A stretch of DNA of 64,000 nucleotides from Luteimonas chenhongjianii (GCF_002327105.1 NZ_CP023406.1:2976001-3040000), one strand, 5' to 3'; counted from the stretch's first letter, positions 38,564 through 48,841 are shown. Notes: generated from the letters alone by a model not told the origin. Made by a program: numbers and translations.

Positions 38564-41404
38564 ATGATCCTGAAGTCCACCAAGCTGCGCGATGCCATCG
38601 GCCTCGCCATCATCGCCAGCACCACGACGTTTGCGGGTACCGCATTCGCTCAGAGCTCGCCCCAAGCAACGACGCTCGACCGCGTCGAAGTCACCGGTTC
38701 GCGCATCCGTCAGGTCGATATCGAGACCGCCCAGCCGGTCCTCGCCATTTCCCGCCAGGAGCTCGAAGCCCAGGGCTTCAGCACGATTGCTGACGTCCTG
38801 CAGAACATCTCCGCAGCCGGTTCGCCGACCTTCAGCCGCGCCTCGCCCCTGACCGCCAACCAGGAAGCCGGTGGCCAGTACATCAACATGCGTAACCTGG
38901 GCGCACAGCGCACCCTGGTGCTGGTGAACGGCAAGCGCCTGGGCATCAGCCCCAACGGCTACCAGGACATCTCCGCGATCCCGATGGTGATGGTCGAGCG
39001 CATGGAGATCCTCAAGGACGGCGCGTCTGCCGTCTACGGCTCGGACGCCATGGCCGGCGTGGTCAACATCATCACCCGCAAGAACTTCGAAGGTGCGCAG
39101 GCGAACGCGTACTACGGCCAGTTCAGCGCGGGCGACGGCGCCAAGCAGAGCCTCGACTTCATGATGGGCTTCTCGGGCGACCGCGGCTCCCTGACGGTCG
39201 GCGCCGACTACCACAAGGAAGAGGAAGTGTGGGCGCGCGACCGCTGGTACTCGCGCGACACCGCGCCGGGCTTCCCGGCAGCGAGCCTGACCCCCGTCGG
39301 TCAGTGGGGTAACTGGCGTCCCGTGGGCTCGGCATCGAGCGCGCCGTGGTTCGCCCCCAATCGCGGCAGCGACGCGATCGGTGCGGATGATTTCCATCCC
39401 CAGACCGCCGACGACCAAAGCCGTTCCAACGACCAGATGCATCTGCTGACGCCGCTCGAGCGCCGCTCGCTCTACGTCAACGGCAACTTCGATCTGACGG
39501 ACGACGTCCGCTTCACCACCGACCTCGGCTACATGCGTCGCGAGTCCGGGCGCCAGATCGCGGGCTACCCCACCCAGTCGGGCGCCATCGGCGCGAACAT
39601 GTCGCCCGACAGCTATTTCAACCCGGTGCCGGGCACTGCAGTTGAATGGCGCCGTCGCGGCTGGGAAGAGCCGCGCACGACCGACACCACCGTCACCACC
39701 TGGCGCTTCACGGCTGCGCTGGAAGGCTCGTTCGAAATCGGCGAACGTTTCTTCGACTGGGACGTGGGCTACATGTACACGGACAACGAGCAGACGACCG
39801 TCAACAACGGCAACTTCTACATTCCGGGCGTCCGCGCGGCTGTGGGCCCGTCGTTCCTGAACAGCCAGGGTGTGGTCCAGTGCGGTACCGCTGCTGCCCC
39901 GATCGCCCTCACGAACTGCGTGCCGTGGAATCCCTTTGCCGGTTTCGGCACGGGTGCGGTGGCCAATTCGCTGGATGATCCGGCAGTCCTCGCGAAGCTG
40001 TTCCGTCAGGAGCATGCGCTCGGCGAGACCTCGACCCACAACTACTTCGCCAACCTGTCGGGCTCGCTGTACACCCTTCCGGCCGGCGACCTGGGCTTTG
40101 CGGTCGGCCTGGAGCATCGCAAGGAAGAGGGTGGCTACTATCCGGACGCGATCGCGCAGTCGGGTGACTCCACCAACCTCGCGTCGGGTCCGACGTTCGG
40201 TGCCTACTCGCTCGATGAAGTCTATGCAGAGCTGAACGTGCCGGTGCTGGCCGACATCACCGGCGCCCGCGAGCTGAGCCTGAGCCTGGCGAGCCGCTAC
40301 TCCGACTACGACACCTTCGGTGACACCACCAACAGCAAGGTCGGCATCAAGTGGCGTCCGATCGACGACCTGCTGGTCCGCGGCACCTGGTCGGAAGGCT
40401 TCCGCGCCCCGACCATCGGCAACCTGTTCGGCGGCGGTTCGCAGTCCTTCACCACGGGCTTCGTCGATCCCTGCGACAGCGTCTACGGCATCGCACGCGG
40501 CACCCCGCGCTGCCTGCGGGACGTGGCTGCGAACTATCGCCAGCTGCAGCAGGGCTTCATTCCGACCACCAGCGCCGCGGCGCAGACGCCGGTTCCGTTC
40601 ACCAGCGGCTCCAACCCGAACCTGCAGCCGGAAACCTCGGTCTCCAAGACGCTTGGCCTGGTGTACAGCCCGTCGTACGTGCAGGGCCTGAGCCTTGCGC
40701 TGGACTGGTGGAACATCCGGATCGAGAACACCGTGGTCTCGGATGCGCCCAACACGATGCTCAGCGACTGCTACGTCAACCTGATCGAATCGCGTTGCGC
40801 GGGCTTCACGCGTGACCCGGTGACCCAGATCGTCAACACCCTGACGTACGGCATGCGCAACGCCGGTTACACGGATACCGAAGGCTACGACTTCGACGTC
40901 TCGTACAACGTGAGCACCGACTACGGTCGCTTTGGCGCCAAGTGGATGACGACCTACGTCAGCCGCTACGAAGCCAAGGCCACCAACGACGCGACCGCGG
41001 TTCCGTCGCAGTACGTCGGCTTCGGTGGTTACTTCCGTGTCCGTTCGAACGCCAGCATCAGCTGGGCGATGAACGACTGGTCGGCGAACTGGGGGATCCG
41101 CTACTACTCCGGTTCCATGGAGTCGTGCTACGTCAATACGCCCGAGTTCTGCAGCCGTCCGCAGTACGCAGCCCCGGATACCCAGGGTCGCATCTCGCCG
41201 CAGAACGACCTGGGCGCGAACACGTTCCATGACGTGCAGATCACCTACAGCGCCCCGTGGGACGCGAAGATCTCGATCGGTGCGAACAACGTGTTCAACC
41301 ACGAGGCTTCGCCGTGGTACCGCCAGGCCAACTCGAACTTCTCCTACTACGGTGGGTTCGACAATGGCCGCTTCCTGTTCATGAAGTATCAGCAGAACTT
41401 CTGA
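38564..41404 (+). CDS. TonB-dependent outer-membrane receptor, copy 2
   Basis: A 946-residue receptor, paralogue of copy 1: signal (LRDAIGLAIIASTTTFAGTAFAQ), TLDRVEVTGSRIRQVDIE, plug (ADVLQNISAAGSPTF, ARTLVLVNGKRLG-like AQRTLVLVNGKRLG, VERMEILKDGASAVYGSDAMAGVVNIITR), barrel with blocks SLASRYSDYDTFGDTTNSK and RGTWSEGFRAPTIGNLF, ending MKYQQNF with terminal Phe. GGAG lies 10 nt before the ATG. The two receptors share the plug and the barrel end but differ in the extracellular loops, so they probably bind different ligands. Confidence 0.95.
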   Translation: MILKSTKLRDAIGLAIIASTTTFAGTAFAQSSPQATTLDRVEVTGSRIRQVDIETAQPVLAISRQELEAQGFSTIADVLQNISAAGSPTFSRASPLTANQEAGGQYINMRNLGAQRTLVLVNGKRLGISPNGYQDISAIPMVMVERMEILKDGASAVYGSDAMAGVVNIITRKNFEGAQANAYYGQFSAGDGAKQSLDFMMGFSGDRGSLTVGADYHKEEEVWARDRWYSRDTAPGFPAASLTPVGQWGNWRPVGSASSAPWFAPNRGSDAIGADDFHPQTADDQSRSNDQMHLLTPLERRSLYVNGNFDLTDDVRFTTDLGYMRRESGRQIAGYPTQSGAIGANMSPDSYFNPVPGTAVEWRRRGWEEPRTTDTTVTTWRFTAALEGSFEIGERFFDWDVGYMYTDNEQTTVNNGNFYIPGVRAAVGPSFLNSQGVVQCGTAAAPIALTNCVPWNPFAGFGTGAVANSLDDPAVLAKLFRQEHALGETSTHNYFANLSGSLYTLPAGDLGFAVGLEHRKEEGGYYPDAIAQSGDSTNLASGPTFGAYSLDEVYAELNVPVLADITGARELSLSLASRYSDYDTFGDTTNSKVGIKWRPIDDLLVRGTWSEGFRAPTIGNLFGGGSQSFTTGFVDPCDSVYGIARGTPRCLRDVAANYRQLQQGFIPTTSAAAQTPVPFTSGSNPNLQPETSVSKTLGLVYSPSYVQGLSLALDWWNIRIENTVVSDAPNTMLSDCYVNLIESRCAGFTRDPVTQIVNTLTYGMRNAGYTDTEGYDFDVSYNVSTDYGRFGAKWMTTYVSRYEAKATNDATAVPSQYVGFGGYFRVRSNASISWAMNDWSANWGIRYYSGSMESCYVNTPEFCSRPQYAAPDTQGRISPQNDLGANTFHDVQITYSAPWDAKISIGANNVFNHEASPWYRQANSNFSYYGGFDNGRFLFMKYQQNF

Positions 41405-41429
41405 TCATCGAAGTGGTTTGAGTGACACG

Positions 41430-41458
41430 ACTACGGCCCTTCGGGGCCGTAGTTTTTT
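41430..41458 (+). terminator. intrinsic terminator of receptor 2
   Basis: ACTACGGCCC and GGGCCGTAGT form a stem around a TTCG tetraloop region, followed by six T. Confidence 0.92.
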
Positions 41459-41946
41459 GTGGCGGAGCGAGATCGGGAGATGCGCGCCCGCCCGCAAGGC
41501 ATGCGATTGCGCCGGATACAGTCGCTGCACGGCTGCACAGCACGACGGCACACGAAGCACCGGTTGCAGCACACGAAGCGACCGGCGCGGGCGTACCCCG
41601 ACACGGAGCCGCAGTGCGGCACGGGAAAACGGCGACCTGCTAGCGCCAGCTCCGGCCCGGCAACGCCGGCGGCCGATCATTTGATCTCACGCAGGGCGCC
41701 GCCACGGGGGCGACGGCCTTGCCGTGACGCCTCGCAGGCCACGGCTCACCACCGTCAACCGAGCGCAGGGAACCCCTGCCCCGGGCGCATGGCGGACGAC
41801 TTCAGCCCGCCGCGCGAGGGGCAAGAATTGTTGGCGCTCAGCGGCAGACGTCGTCGCCCGATGCGCCCTGCCCGGCGCGCCATCTTCGGGCGACACGCAA
41901 CAGGGCGAGTGGGTCTCGCGATCGCCCCTTGTCGGCAGGCGTGAGG
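41459..41946. other. 488-bp gene-free stretch before pckG
   Basis: Neither strand shows a conserved protein; open frames are short, arginine/proline-rich and GC-driven. No repeat or terminator with a T-run could be made out. Confidence 0.5.
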
Positions 41947-43683
41947 TCAGGCCGGTACAGCGGTTTTCCGGGCCTGCCCCCAGCTCAAAGTCTGGTCGGC
42001 GAACTCGCGCTCCCAGTCGCCGGCGTCCACCTGCAAGGCGCGTTCGATCGTAGCCGCGGACATGTCTTCGCCCGCCCGGATCCCACCTTCGACGGGCATC
42101 AGTCCCGGCCCGGCATCACGCGCCTCTACACGGCCCTCGACGCGGTCGATGATCCATTCGAGCACCCGCAGGTTCTCTCCGAAGCCGGGCCACAGGAAGT
42201 TGCCCTCGGCGTCCTTGCGGAACCAGTTGACGTGGAAGATCTTCGGCAGTTGCGCACCGGCGGTGTCGAACGACAGCCAGTGGGCAAAATACTCGGCGAA
42301 GTCGTAGCCGCAAAAGGGCTTCATCGCCATCGGGTCGCGCCGTACCAGGCCAACCTGGCCGGTCGCCGCTGCGGTCGTTTCCGAGGCCATCGTCGCGCCG
42401 ACGAATACGCCGTGCGCCCAGTCCCGGGCCTCGAACACCAGGGGAATCGTGCTCGCGCGACGCCCGCCGAATACGATGGCACTGATCGGCACCCCGCCGG
42501 CATCCTCGCTGCGTGGCGACCAGCTGGGGCACTGCCGCGCGGACACGGTGAAACGTGCGTTGGGATGCGCGGCCGGGCCGTTTGCCGGGTCATATACCCG
42601 CCCCCGCCAGTCCAGCGCGGGCACCCGATCATCCAGCCCCTCCCACCACGGCTGCTTGTCCGCAGTCAGGGCGACATTGGTGTAGATCGTGTCGCGCTGG
42701 ATCATCGTCAGCGCGTTGGGATTGGACCGCGCGGAGGTGCCGGGCGCGACGCCGAAATAGCCGGCCTCGGGGTTGATCGCCCAGAGTTTCCCGTCGGGGC
42801 CCGGACGCATCCAGCAGATGTCGTCACCGACCGTCCAGACCTTCCATCCCGCCTCGCGATAGGCCTGCGGGGGCACGAGCATCGCCAGATTGGTCTTGCC
42901 GCAGGCGCTGGGGAATGCCGCGGCAATGTAATGGACCTCACCCTGCGGATTCTCGATACCAAGGATCAGCATGTGCTCGGCCAGCCAGCCTTCTTCGCGG
43001 GCCTGCCAGGACGCGAGACGCAAGGCGTGGCATTTCTTGCCGAGCAGGGCGTTGCCACCGTAACCGGAACCGTACGACTTGATCGTCAGCTCCTCGGGAA
43101 AATGCATGATGAAGCGACGTTCGGGATCCAGTTCGCCGAGCGAGTGCAATCCCCGCACGAACGTCCCCTCCTGCTCGATCCTGCGCAGCGCGGGCGTCCC
43201 CATGCGGGTCATGATCCGCATGTTGACGACGACGTAGGGGGAGTCGGTGATTTCCACGCCGCAACGCGCAAGCGGCGAATCGATCGGCCCCATGCAATAG
43301 GGCACGACATACAGCGTACGTCCGCGCATGCAGCCCGTGAACAGCGCGTCCATCTTCGCGTGCGCCTCGGCGGGCGCCATCCAGTGGTTGTTCGCGCCGG
43401 CCGCCGTTGACTCGCGGGTGCAGACAAAGGTCAGGTGTTCAACGCGCGCGACATCGTCGGGGTGGGAGCGATGCAGCCAGCAGCCCGGGTGGGTGTCGGG
43501 ATTGAGGGGAATCAGGCTGCCATCAGCCTGCATCGTCTCGAGAAGCTTGCGGTTCTCTGCATCGCTGCCATCGCACCAGTGGACGGCATCGGGCTGGGTC
43601 AGTGCAGCGACCTCCTGGACCCAGGCCGCAAGCGCCGCCAGCGATGTGCCCGTGGACGCTTCTGATTTCAGCACTGCATTCAT
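41947..43683 (-). CDS. pckG: phosphoenolpyruvate carboxykinase (GTP)
   Basis: GTP-dependent interconversion of oxaloacetate and phosphoenolpyruvate, the committing step of gluconeogenesis, in the cytosol. 578 residues. YGSGYGGNALLGKKCHALR is the substrate lysine region; AAFPSACGKTNLAML is the P-loop (kinase-1a) with the hyper-reactive Cys of the GTP type; WTVGDDICWMRPGPDG is the metal site; FGVAPGTS and FWPGFGEN-like LWPGFGENLRVLEW follow. The ATG at 43683 is preferred over GTG at 43689 because GGGAG lies 6 nt upstream. Confidence 0.96.
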   Translation of the reverse strand: MNAVLKSEASTGTSLAALAAWVQEVAALTQPDAVHWCDGSDAENRKLLETMQADGSLIPLNPDTHPGCWLHRSHPDDVARVEHLTFVCTRESTAAGANNHWMAPAEAHAKMDALFTGCMRGRTLYVVPYCMGPIDSPLARCGVEITDSPYVVVNMRIMTRMGTPALRRIEQEGTFVRGLHSLGELDPERRFIMHFPEELTIKSYGSGYGGNALLGKKCHALRLASWQAREEGWLAEHMLILGIENPQGEVHYIAAAFPSACGKTNLAMLVPPQAYREAGWKVWTVGDDICWMRPGPDGKLWAINPEAGYFGVAPGTSARSNPNALTMIQRDTIYTNVALTADKQPWWEGLDDRVPALDWRGRVYDPANGPAAHPNARFTVSARQCPSWSPRSEDAGGVPISAIVFGGRRASTIPLVFEARDWAHGVFVGATMASETTAAATGQVGLVRRDPMAMKPFCGYDFAEYFAHWLSFDTAGAQLPKIFHVNWFRKDAEGNFLWPGFGENLRVLEWIIDRVEGRVEARDAGPGLMPVEGGIRAGEDMSAATIERALQVDAGDWEREFADQTLSWGQARKTAVPA

Positions 43684-43862
43684 GACCACTCCCGACGCAC
43701 ATAGTCAGCGGAGTCTATTCGTCACGTATGCAACCAGTCGCGCTGCGCTGCGTCAGCCACCGGTGTCATGGCCAGCGGAACGGGACTTGTGACACCGACG
43801 CCCACACCTGCCTGGGTAGTGTCCGCGCCGATTGCACCCTCCCGCCGCCGGCGGCGGGTTGG

Positions 43863-44483
43863 TCAGGCCGGCACCAGCGTCTGCGCCAGATGCTCGACAT
43901 AGGCGTCGAACTCGTCCTGCTGCATGCGCGCCTGGTGCAGCTGCAGGTTCAGCTGGAGGAAGCCGACATAGGCCGCGTAGGTCAGCCGTGCGCGGTGCTG
44001 TGCGTCCTCGCGGCCGAGACCGGCCTGGCGGAACGAGGCGGTGAGGTAGTCGAGCCGGCGCTTGGACACGCGCTCGATCACCGGTTGCACGGTGGCGTGG
44101 TCCTGGGCCTTGAGCAGGGCACTGTAGATGACGTGCGATTTGTATTCGCGCGCGACCATGTTGAACAGCGCGCGCAGGCGCTCGCGCGCATCGGGGACCT
44201 TTTCGAGCGCACCGAACAGCGCCTCCTGCTCGACGTTTTCCCAGCGCTCGAGCGCTGCCTGCAGCAGCGCGTCGCGCGAGGGGAAGTGCCAGTAGAAACT
44301 GCCCTTGGTCACCCCCAGGCGCCGCGCGAGGGGCTCCACTGCCACCGCCTGCACGCCGGTTTCAGCGATCAGGTCGAGTGCGGCCTGCGCCCAGTCGTCG
44401 GCACTCAGACGGCCTTGCCGCTCGACGGGTGCCGCATTGGCGGTGGACGTCGCGGACGCCGGCTTGGCTGCAGTTCTGCTCAT
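43863..44483 (-). CDS. TetR-family transcriptional regulator
   Basis: A 206-residue regulator. The N-terminal helix-turn-helix is DWAQAALDLIAETGVQAVAVEPLARRLGVTKGSFYWHFPSRDALLQAAL with the typical SFYWHF recognition end; the ligand half has MVAREYKSHVIYSALLKAQ and FLQLNLQLHQARMQQDEFD. It is transcribed away from fadE, with 194 bp between them, and most likely represses fadE, with a fatty acyl-CoA as the natural inducer (inference from context). The ATG at 44483 is chosen over a GTG two codons up. Confidence 0.9.
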   Translation of the reverse strand: MSRTAAKPASATSTANAAPVERQGRLSADDWAQAALDLIAETGVQAVAVEPLARRLGVTKGSFYWHFPSRDALLQAALERWENVEQEALFGALEKVPDARERLRALFNMVAREYKSHVIYSALLKAQDHATVQPVIERVSKRRLDYLTASFRQAGLGREDAQHRARLTYAAYVGFLQLNLQLHQARMQQDEFDAYVEHLAQTLVPA

Positions 44484-44553
44484 CGCCACAGTCTATCCAT
44501 ACGCCTCGGTCTGCAACAGTATCGACGCCCCCGACACGACGCCGATGGCAGCA

Positions 44554-44594
44554 TTGACACGGGCCAGACTCGTCACCATACTCGAGCGTACGGT
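44554..44594 (+). promoter_or_regulatory. fadE promoter with overlapping palindrome (candidate TetR operator)
   Basis: TTGACA (44554-44559), 17 nt, CATACT (44577-44582) make a good sigma70 promoter toward fadE. The imperfect inverted repeat ACCATACTCGAGCGTACGGT (44575-44594; 7 of 10 positions match between arms) covers the -10 and the start of transcription, where a TetR dimer would block RNA polymerase. Confidence 0.5.
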
Positions 44595-44677
44595 TAGCAC
44601 AGGGCCCCGCCCTTGCAGCCGGCGCCATCGCGGCGTCGGCTCCGTTTTCTCTGCTATGCCGACTGCCGGAGTTCATG

Positions 44678-47152
44678 ATGAGCGTCGCGATCCCCTTCCT
44701 TGCTTTCCTGCTGGTGGGCGCTTTTGCCGCCTATCACCGTCTGCGTCTGGCGTACTGGGCGGCGATCACCGTCACCGTCCTGCTCGCCTGTTGGCTGCTC
44801 GGTGCCAATGGCGTCGCAACCGCGGTCGCCGCCTTGCTGGTCGCAGCGATCGCACTGCCGCTGCTGATCGCACCCGTGCGCAAGGCGCTGATTACCGCGC
44901 CGCTGCTTAAGTTCTTCCGCAAGGTCCTGCCGCCGCTGTCGCAGACCGAACGCATCGCACTGGAGACGGGCTCGGTCGGTTTCGAGGGCGAGCTCTTCAC
45001 CGGTGACCCGGACTGGCAGAAGCTGCTCGACTATCCGAAGCCCCAGCTCACCGCCGAGGAGCAGGCCTTCCTCGATGGTCCGGTCGAAACCCTGTGCAAG
45101 ATGATCAACGACTGGGAGATCACCCACGTCCATGCCGACCTGCCGCCCGAACTCTGGGACTACATCAAGGTCAACAAGTTCTTCGGCATGATCATTCCCA
45201 AGGCCTACGGCGGCCTGGGCTTCTCGGCGCTGGCCCACCACAAGGTCATCCAGAAGCTGTCGTCGATCTCGAGCGTCGTCAGCTCGACCGTCGGCGTGCC
45301 GAATTCGCTCGGCCCGGGCGAGCTGCTCAACCACTACGGCACCCAGGAACAGAAGGACCACTACCTGCCGCGCCTCGCGCTGGGCCAGGAAGTGCCCTGC
45401 TTCGGCCTGACCGGCCCGTTCGCCGGCTCCGATGCGACTTCGATCCCGGACTACGGCATCGTCTGCAAGGGCGAATGGAACGGCGCAAACGTACTTGGCG
45501 TCCGACTGACGTTCGACAAGCGCTACATCACGCTGGCGCCGGTCGCCACGCTGATCGGCCTGGCGTTCCGCATGTATGACCCGGACGGCCTGATCGGCGA
45601 CACCCAGGACATCGGCATCACGCTGGCGCTGTTGCCGCGCGATACCGCAGGCGTGGAGATCGGGCGCCGCCACTTCCCGCTCAATTCGCCATTCCAGAAC
45701 GGCCCCATCCGCGGCAAGGACGTCTTCATTCCGCTCAGCCAGCTGATCGGCGGCGCCGAGATGGCCGGCAAGGGCTGGGCCATGCTCAACGAGTGCCTGG
45801 CGGTCGGCCGCTCGATCACCCTGCCCTCCACCGCTTCCGGCGGCGCGAAGGCCGGCGCGGTGGTCACCGGCGCATACGCGCGGATCCGCAAGCAGTTCGG
45901 CCTGTCGGTCGGCCGCTTCGAGGGCGTCGAGGAGGCGCTGGCGCGCATTGGCGGCAAGGCATATGCGATCAGTGCGCTGTCGCAGGCGACCGCGGCCGCG
46001 GTCGACCGTGGCGACGTGCCGTCGGTGCCGTCGGCGATCGCGAAGTACCACTGCACCTCGATGAGCCGTGAGGTCATCAGCGATGTCATGGACGTGATCG
46101 GCGGCAAGGGCATCATTCTCGGCCCGAAGAACTTCGCCGGCCGCAGCTGGCAGGCGGCCCCGATCGCCATCACCGTCGAGGGCGCGAACATCATGACGCG
46201 CAGCCTGCTGATCTTCGGCCAGGGGGCGATCCTCTGCCATCCGTGGGTCATGAAGGAAATGAAGGCAGCGCAGGATCCGGACGAGAAGCGCGGCCTGGAG
46301 GAATTCGACAGCAACCTGTTCGGCCACATCGGATTCGCGATCTCCAACGCGGTGCGTTCGATCTGGTTCGGCCTGACCGGCGCGAAGATCGGCGCCGCAC
46401 CTGGCGACGACTACACCCGCCGCTATTTCCGCAAGCTCGACCGGTATTCGGCGAACCTCGCGCTGATGGCCGATGTGTCGATGCTGACGCTCGGCGGCAA
46501 GCTGAAGTTCAAGGAGTCGCTGTCTGGTCGCCTGGGCGACGTGCTGAGCCACATCTACATGACCAGCGCGATGCTCAAGCGCTACCACGACGAGGGCGCG
46601 CCGCAGGCCGACCAGCCCTTGCTGGCCTGGGCATTCCACGACAGCGTGCACAAGATCGAGACCGCGCTGTCGGATGCGCTGCGTAACTTCCCGATCCGCC
46701 CGGTGGGCTGGCTGATGTGGGCGCTGATCTTCCCGCTGGGCCGCCGCGCCGAAGCGCCCGGCGACCGTCTGTCGCGCCGGGTCGCAGCGCTGCTGATGGC
46801 GCCGAACGAGGCGCGTGCGCGGTTGGCCGAGGGTGTCTTCCTGACGCCGGGCGAGAACAACCCGGGTGGCCGCATCGACAGCTACCTGGCCAAGGCGATC
46901 GCGGCCGAGCCGGTGGAGCGCAAGTTCCTCAAGGCGCTCAAGAGCAAGGGCATCGAAGCTTTGGACTACGCCTCGCAGCTCGACGAGGCGGTGCGCGAAG
47001 GCCACATCACTGCCGAGGAGCGCGCCCAGCTCGAGGAGCTGCGTGAGCTCACCCTGGACGTGATCACGGTCGATGATTTCGACACCGAGGAACTGCGCTC
47101 GGCGGGTTTCCGCACAGCGGCGCAGCAGTCCGAGTCGCGCGAAGCCGCCTGA
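44678..47152 (+). CDS. fadE: acyl-CoA dehydrogenase (FadE type)
   Basis: First oxidation of fatty acid beta-oxidation. 824 residues, the long FadE architecture: two N-terminal membrane segments (VAIPFLAFLLVGAFAAYHRL and LAYWAAITVTVLLACWLLG; ATAVAALLVAAIALPLLI), then the acyl-CoA dehydrogenase core with YGGLGFSALAHHKVIQKL, CFGLTGPFAGSDATSIPDYG, GAYARIRKQFGLSVGRFEGVEEALARI and SREVISDVMDVIGGKGII, and a C-terminal FadE-specific domain (KRYHDEGAPQADQPLLAWAFHD). GGAG (44668-44671) favours the second ATG at 44678. It is probably under TetR control. Confidence 0.95.
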   Translation: MSVAIPFLAFLLVGAFAAYHRLRLAYWAAITVTVLLACWLLGANGVATAVAALLVAAIALPLLIAPVRKALITAPLLKFFRKVLPPLSQTERIALETGSVGFEGELFTGDPDWQKLLDYPKPQLTAEEQAFLDGPVETLCKMINDWEITHVHADLPPELWDYIKVNKFFGMIIPKAYGGLGFSALAHHKVIQKLSSISSVVSSTVGVPNSLGPGELLNHYGTQEQKDHYLPRLALGQEVPCFGLTGPFAGSDATSIPDYGIVCKGEWNGANVLGVRLTFDKRYITLAPVATLIGLAFRMYDPDGLIGDTQDIGITLALLPRDTAGVEIGRRHFPLNSPFQNGPIRGKDVFIPLSQLIGGAEMAGKGWAMLNECLAVGRSITLPSTASGGAKAGAVVTGAYARIRKQFGLSVGRFEGVEEALARIGGKAYAISALSQATAAAVDRGDVPSVPSAIAKYHCTSMSREVISDVMDVIGGKGIILGPKNFAGRSWQAAPIAITVEGANIMTRSLLIFGQGAILCHPWVMKEMKAAQDPDEKRGLEEFDSNLFGHIGFAISNAVRSIWFGLTGAKIGAAPGDDYTRRYFRKLDRYSANLALMADVSMLTLGGKLKFKESLSGRLGDVLSHIYMTSAMLKRYHDEGAPQADQPLLAWAFHDSVHKIETALSDALRNFPIRPVGWLMWALIFPLGRRAEAPGDRLSRRVAALLMAPNEARARLAEGVFLTPGENNPGGRIDSYLAKAIAAEPVERKFLKALKSKGIEALDYASQLDEAVREGHITAEERAQLEELRELTLDVITVDDFDTEELRSAGFRTAAQQSESREAA

Positions 47153-47174
47153 GCGCCAGACGTGACATGAGACC

Positions 47175-47204
47175 GGCAACGGCGGGCGCAAGCCCGCCGT
47201 TGTC
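47175..47204. terminator. GC hairpin between convergent fadE and transporter gene
   Basis: CAACGGCGGGC and GCCCGCCGTTG form an 11-bp stem around GCAA (47177-47202). It lacks a T-run in either direction, so it may serve as a weak bidirectional terminator or transcript stabiliser. Confidence 0.5.
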
Positions 47205-47360
47205 GTATCCGGCACTCCGATCGAGGCACTCCTCCACCTGGCGCAATGATGGCCGCAGCGGTGACGCCTCGATCCGCGTATCCGCGACCCCGGGGCCGGC
47301 TGCTCGACATCCCGGACTTCAAAGAAGCGCGCCTGACGTCTCGGACATTACGCCTGGGCA

Positions 47361-48722
47361 TCACCTGGCTGCGGGGCGTTCCGCCGACTGGTCCGGTGTC
47401 GGCTGAGTGGGCAGCCCGCGCTCGGCGCGGATCACCCGCCATGCGCCGAAGGTCATTCCCAGCGCGATGCCGATGCCGGCCACGAACACCATCTGCGAGC
47501 CCAGTGTGGCCAGGGCCTTGTGCACCCAGACGAAGGTCACGTCGCCGCCGCGGTAGACCGCGGTGTCGATCACCGCCTTGGCCTTGTAGCGGGATTCCCG
47601 GTCCACCCGGGTGTAGAGCGTCTCGCGCGCCGGCTTGGCCAGCGAGAACTCGCTCGAACGCGTCACCACCTGGACCATCGCGACCAGCAGCGGCAGCGGC
47701 GATGCCGAGAGCAGGGAGAAACCCAGCAGGATGGCGATCGCCGGCAGCAGCAACAGCGGCGCCACGCCATAGCGGCGCAGCAGCCAGCGGGTGAGCAGCA
47801 ACTGCACGAGGATCGTCAGGCTTGCGATCGCCCAGTCGATCATCGAGTAGTAGCGCGTCGCCGCCTCGGCCGTCGGATACAGCCGACGCACGATGGCGGC
47901 CTGCTCGTTGTAGAGCAACGTGCCGACGCCGACACCGAAGAACATCAGCATCGCCAGGCCACGCAGCAGCGGGTCGGCCGCGATGAGCTTGAGTCCCGCC
48001 CAGATCGAACCGCCGATCGCCTGCTCGCCCTGCACAGCGCGTGAGCCCTCGTTGCGGAGGGCCCAGCTGCGCAGCCTGAGAATGCACAGCAGGCACACGC
48101 CGAGGAACCCTACGGAGACCAGGGTCAGATTGGCGACGCCGATCCGGTCGACCAGCAGGGTGGTGATCAGCGGACCGACGAATGCGCCGATGGTGCCCCC
48201 GGCGCCGATGTAGCCGTAATAGCGTTTGGCCTGCTCGTTGTCGAATACATCGGCCATGAAGCTCCAGAACACACTGACCGCGAACAGGTTGAACACCGCG
48301 ATCCAGATGAAGAACAGCGCGCCGCGACCCTGGAGATCTGAATCGAAGGCCCAGCGGAACCCCAGCAGGCAGGCGATGAAGACCAGATACACGACCGGCA
48401 GGAACACCCGTCGCGGAAAGCGCGAGACCAGCGCGCCATAGAGCGGCTGCAGCAGCAGCATCACCACGAAGGTGCCGCTGAAGAGCGCCTGCAGGGTGAA
48501 GTCGCCAAGCGCGATGCCACGCGCCGTCGCCCAGTCGAGCAGGAACGACGGAAAGACCGCGGCCGCGTCGGACGAGGCTCCCATCGCGTCGCGCACCGGA
48601 CGCAGGACGTAGTAGCCGCACAGCAGGCAGAAGAAATACAGCAGCGCCCACCACAGGGGCGGCGACTCCGCGAGCGCGGTGCGCAACCGGGGGCGCGGCG
48701 GCGTCATGACAGGGGGACGCAT
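47361..48722 (-). CDS. MFS-like transporter of the nucleotide-translocase type
   Basis: A 453-residue membrane protein with about 12 helices. The opening WWALLYFFCLLCGYYVLRPVRDAMGA and GRGALFFIWIAVFNLFAVSVFWSFMADVFDNEQAKRYYGYIGAGGTIGAFVGP, plus AKPARETLYTRVDRESRYKAKAVIDTAVYRGGDV, are typical of the ATP/ADP-translocase (NTT)-like branch of the MFS found in free-living proteobacteria. Whether it exchanges nucleotides is not known for this branch; substrate unassigned. Confidence 0.8.
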   Translation of the reverse strand: MRPPVMTPPRPRLRTALAESPPLWWALLYFFCLLCGYYVLRPVRDAMGASSDAAAVFPSFLLDWATARGIALGDFTLQALFSGTFVVMLLLQPLYGALVSRFPRRVFLPVVYLVFIACLLGFRWAFDSDLQGRGALFFIWIAVFNLFAVSVFWSFMADVFDNEQAKRYYGYIGAGGTIGAFVGPLITTLLVDRIGVANLTLVSVGFLGVCLLCILRLRSWALRNEGSRAVQGEQAIGGSIWAGLKLIAADPLLRGLAMLMFFGVGVGTLLYNEQAAIVRRLYPTAEAATRYYSMIDWAIASLTILVQLLLTRWLLRRYGVAPLLLLPAIAILLGFSLLSASPLPLLVAMVQVVTRSSEFSLAKPARETLYTRVDRESRYKAKAVIDTAVYRGGDVTFVWVHKALATLGSQMVFVAGIGIALGMTFGAWRVIRAERGLPTQPTPDQSAERPAAR

Positions 48723-48841
48723 GGCAGGCTCGCAGACGGACGCGGCACGTTAACGCAACGCCCCGCCCGCGACCAGCGCGGCGCCCGGCACGATGGGGCG
48801 CGCGCGCATATCCTCTAGCCCCCTCCCCCACCGGTACACCG

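Noticed and set aside
47175-47204. Intrinsic terminator of fadE
   Set aside because: The stem is strong but no T-run follows on either strand; it is kept only as a weak hairpin feature.
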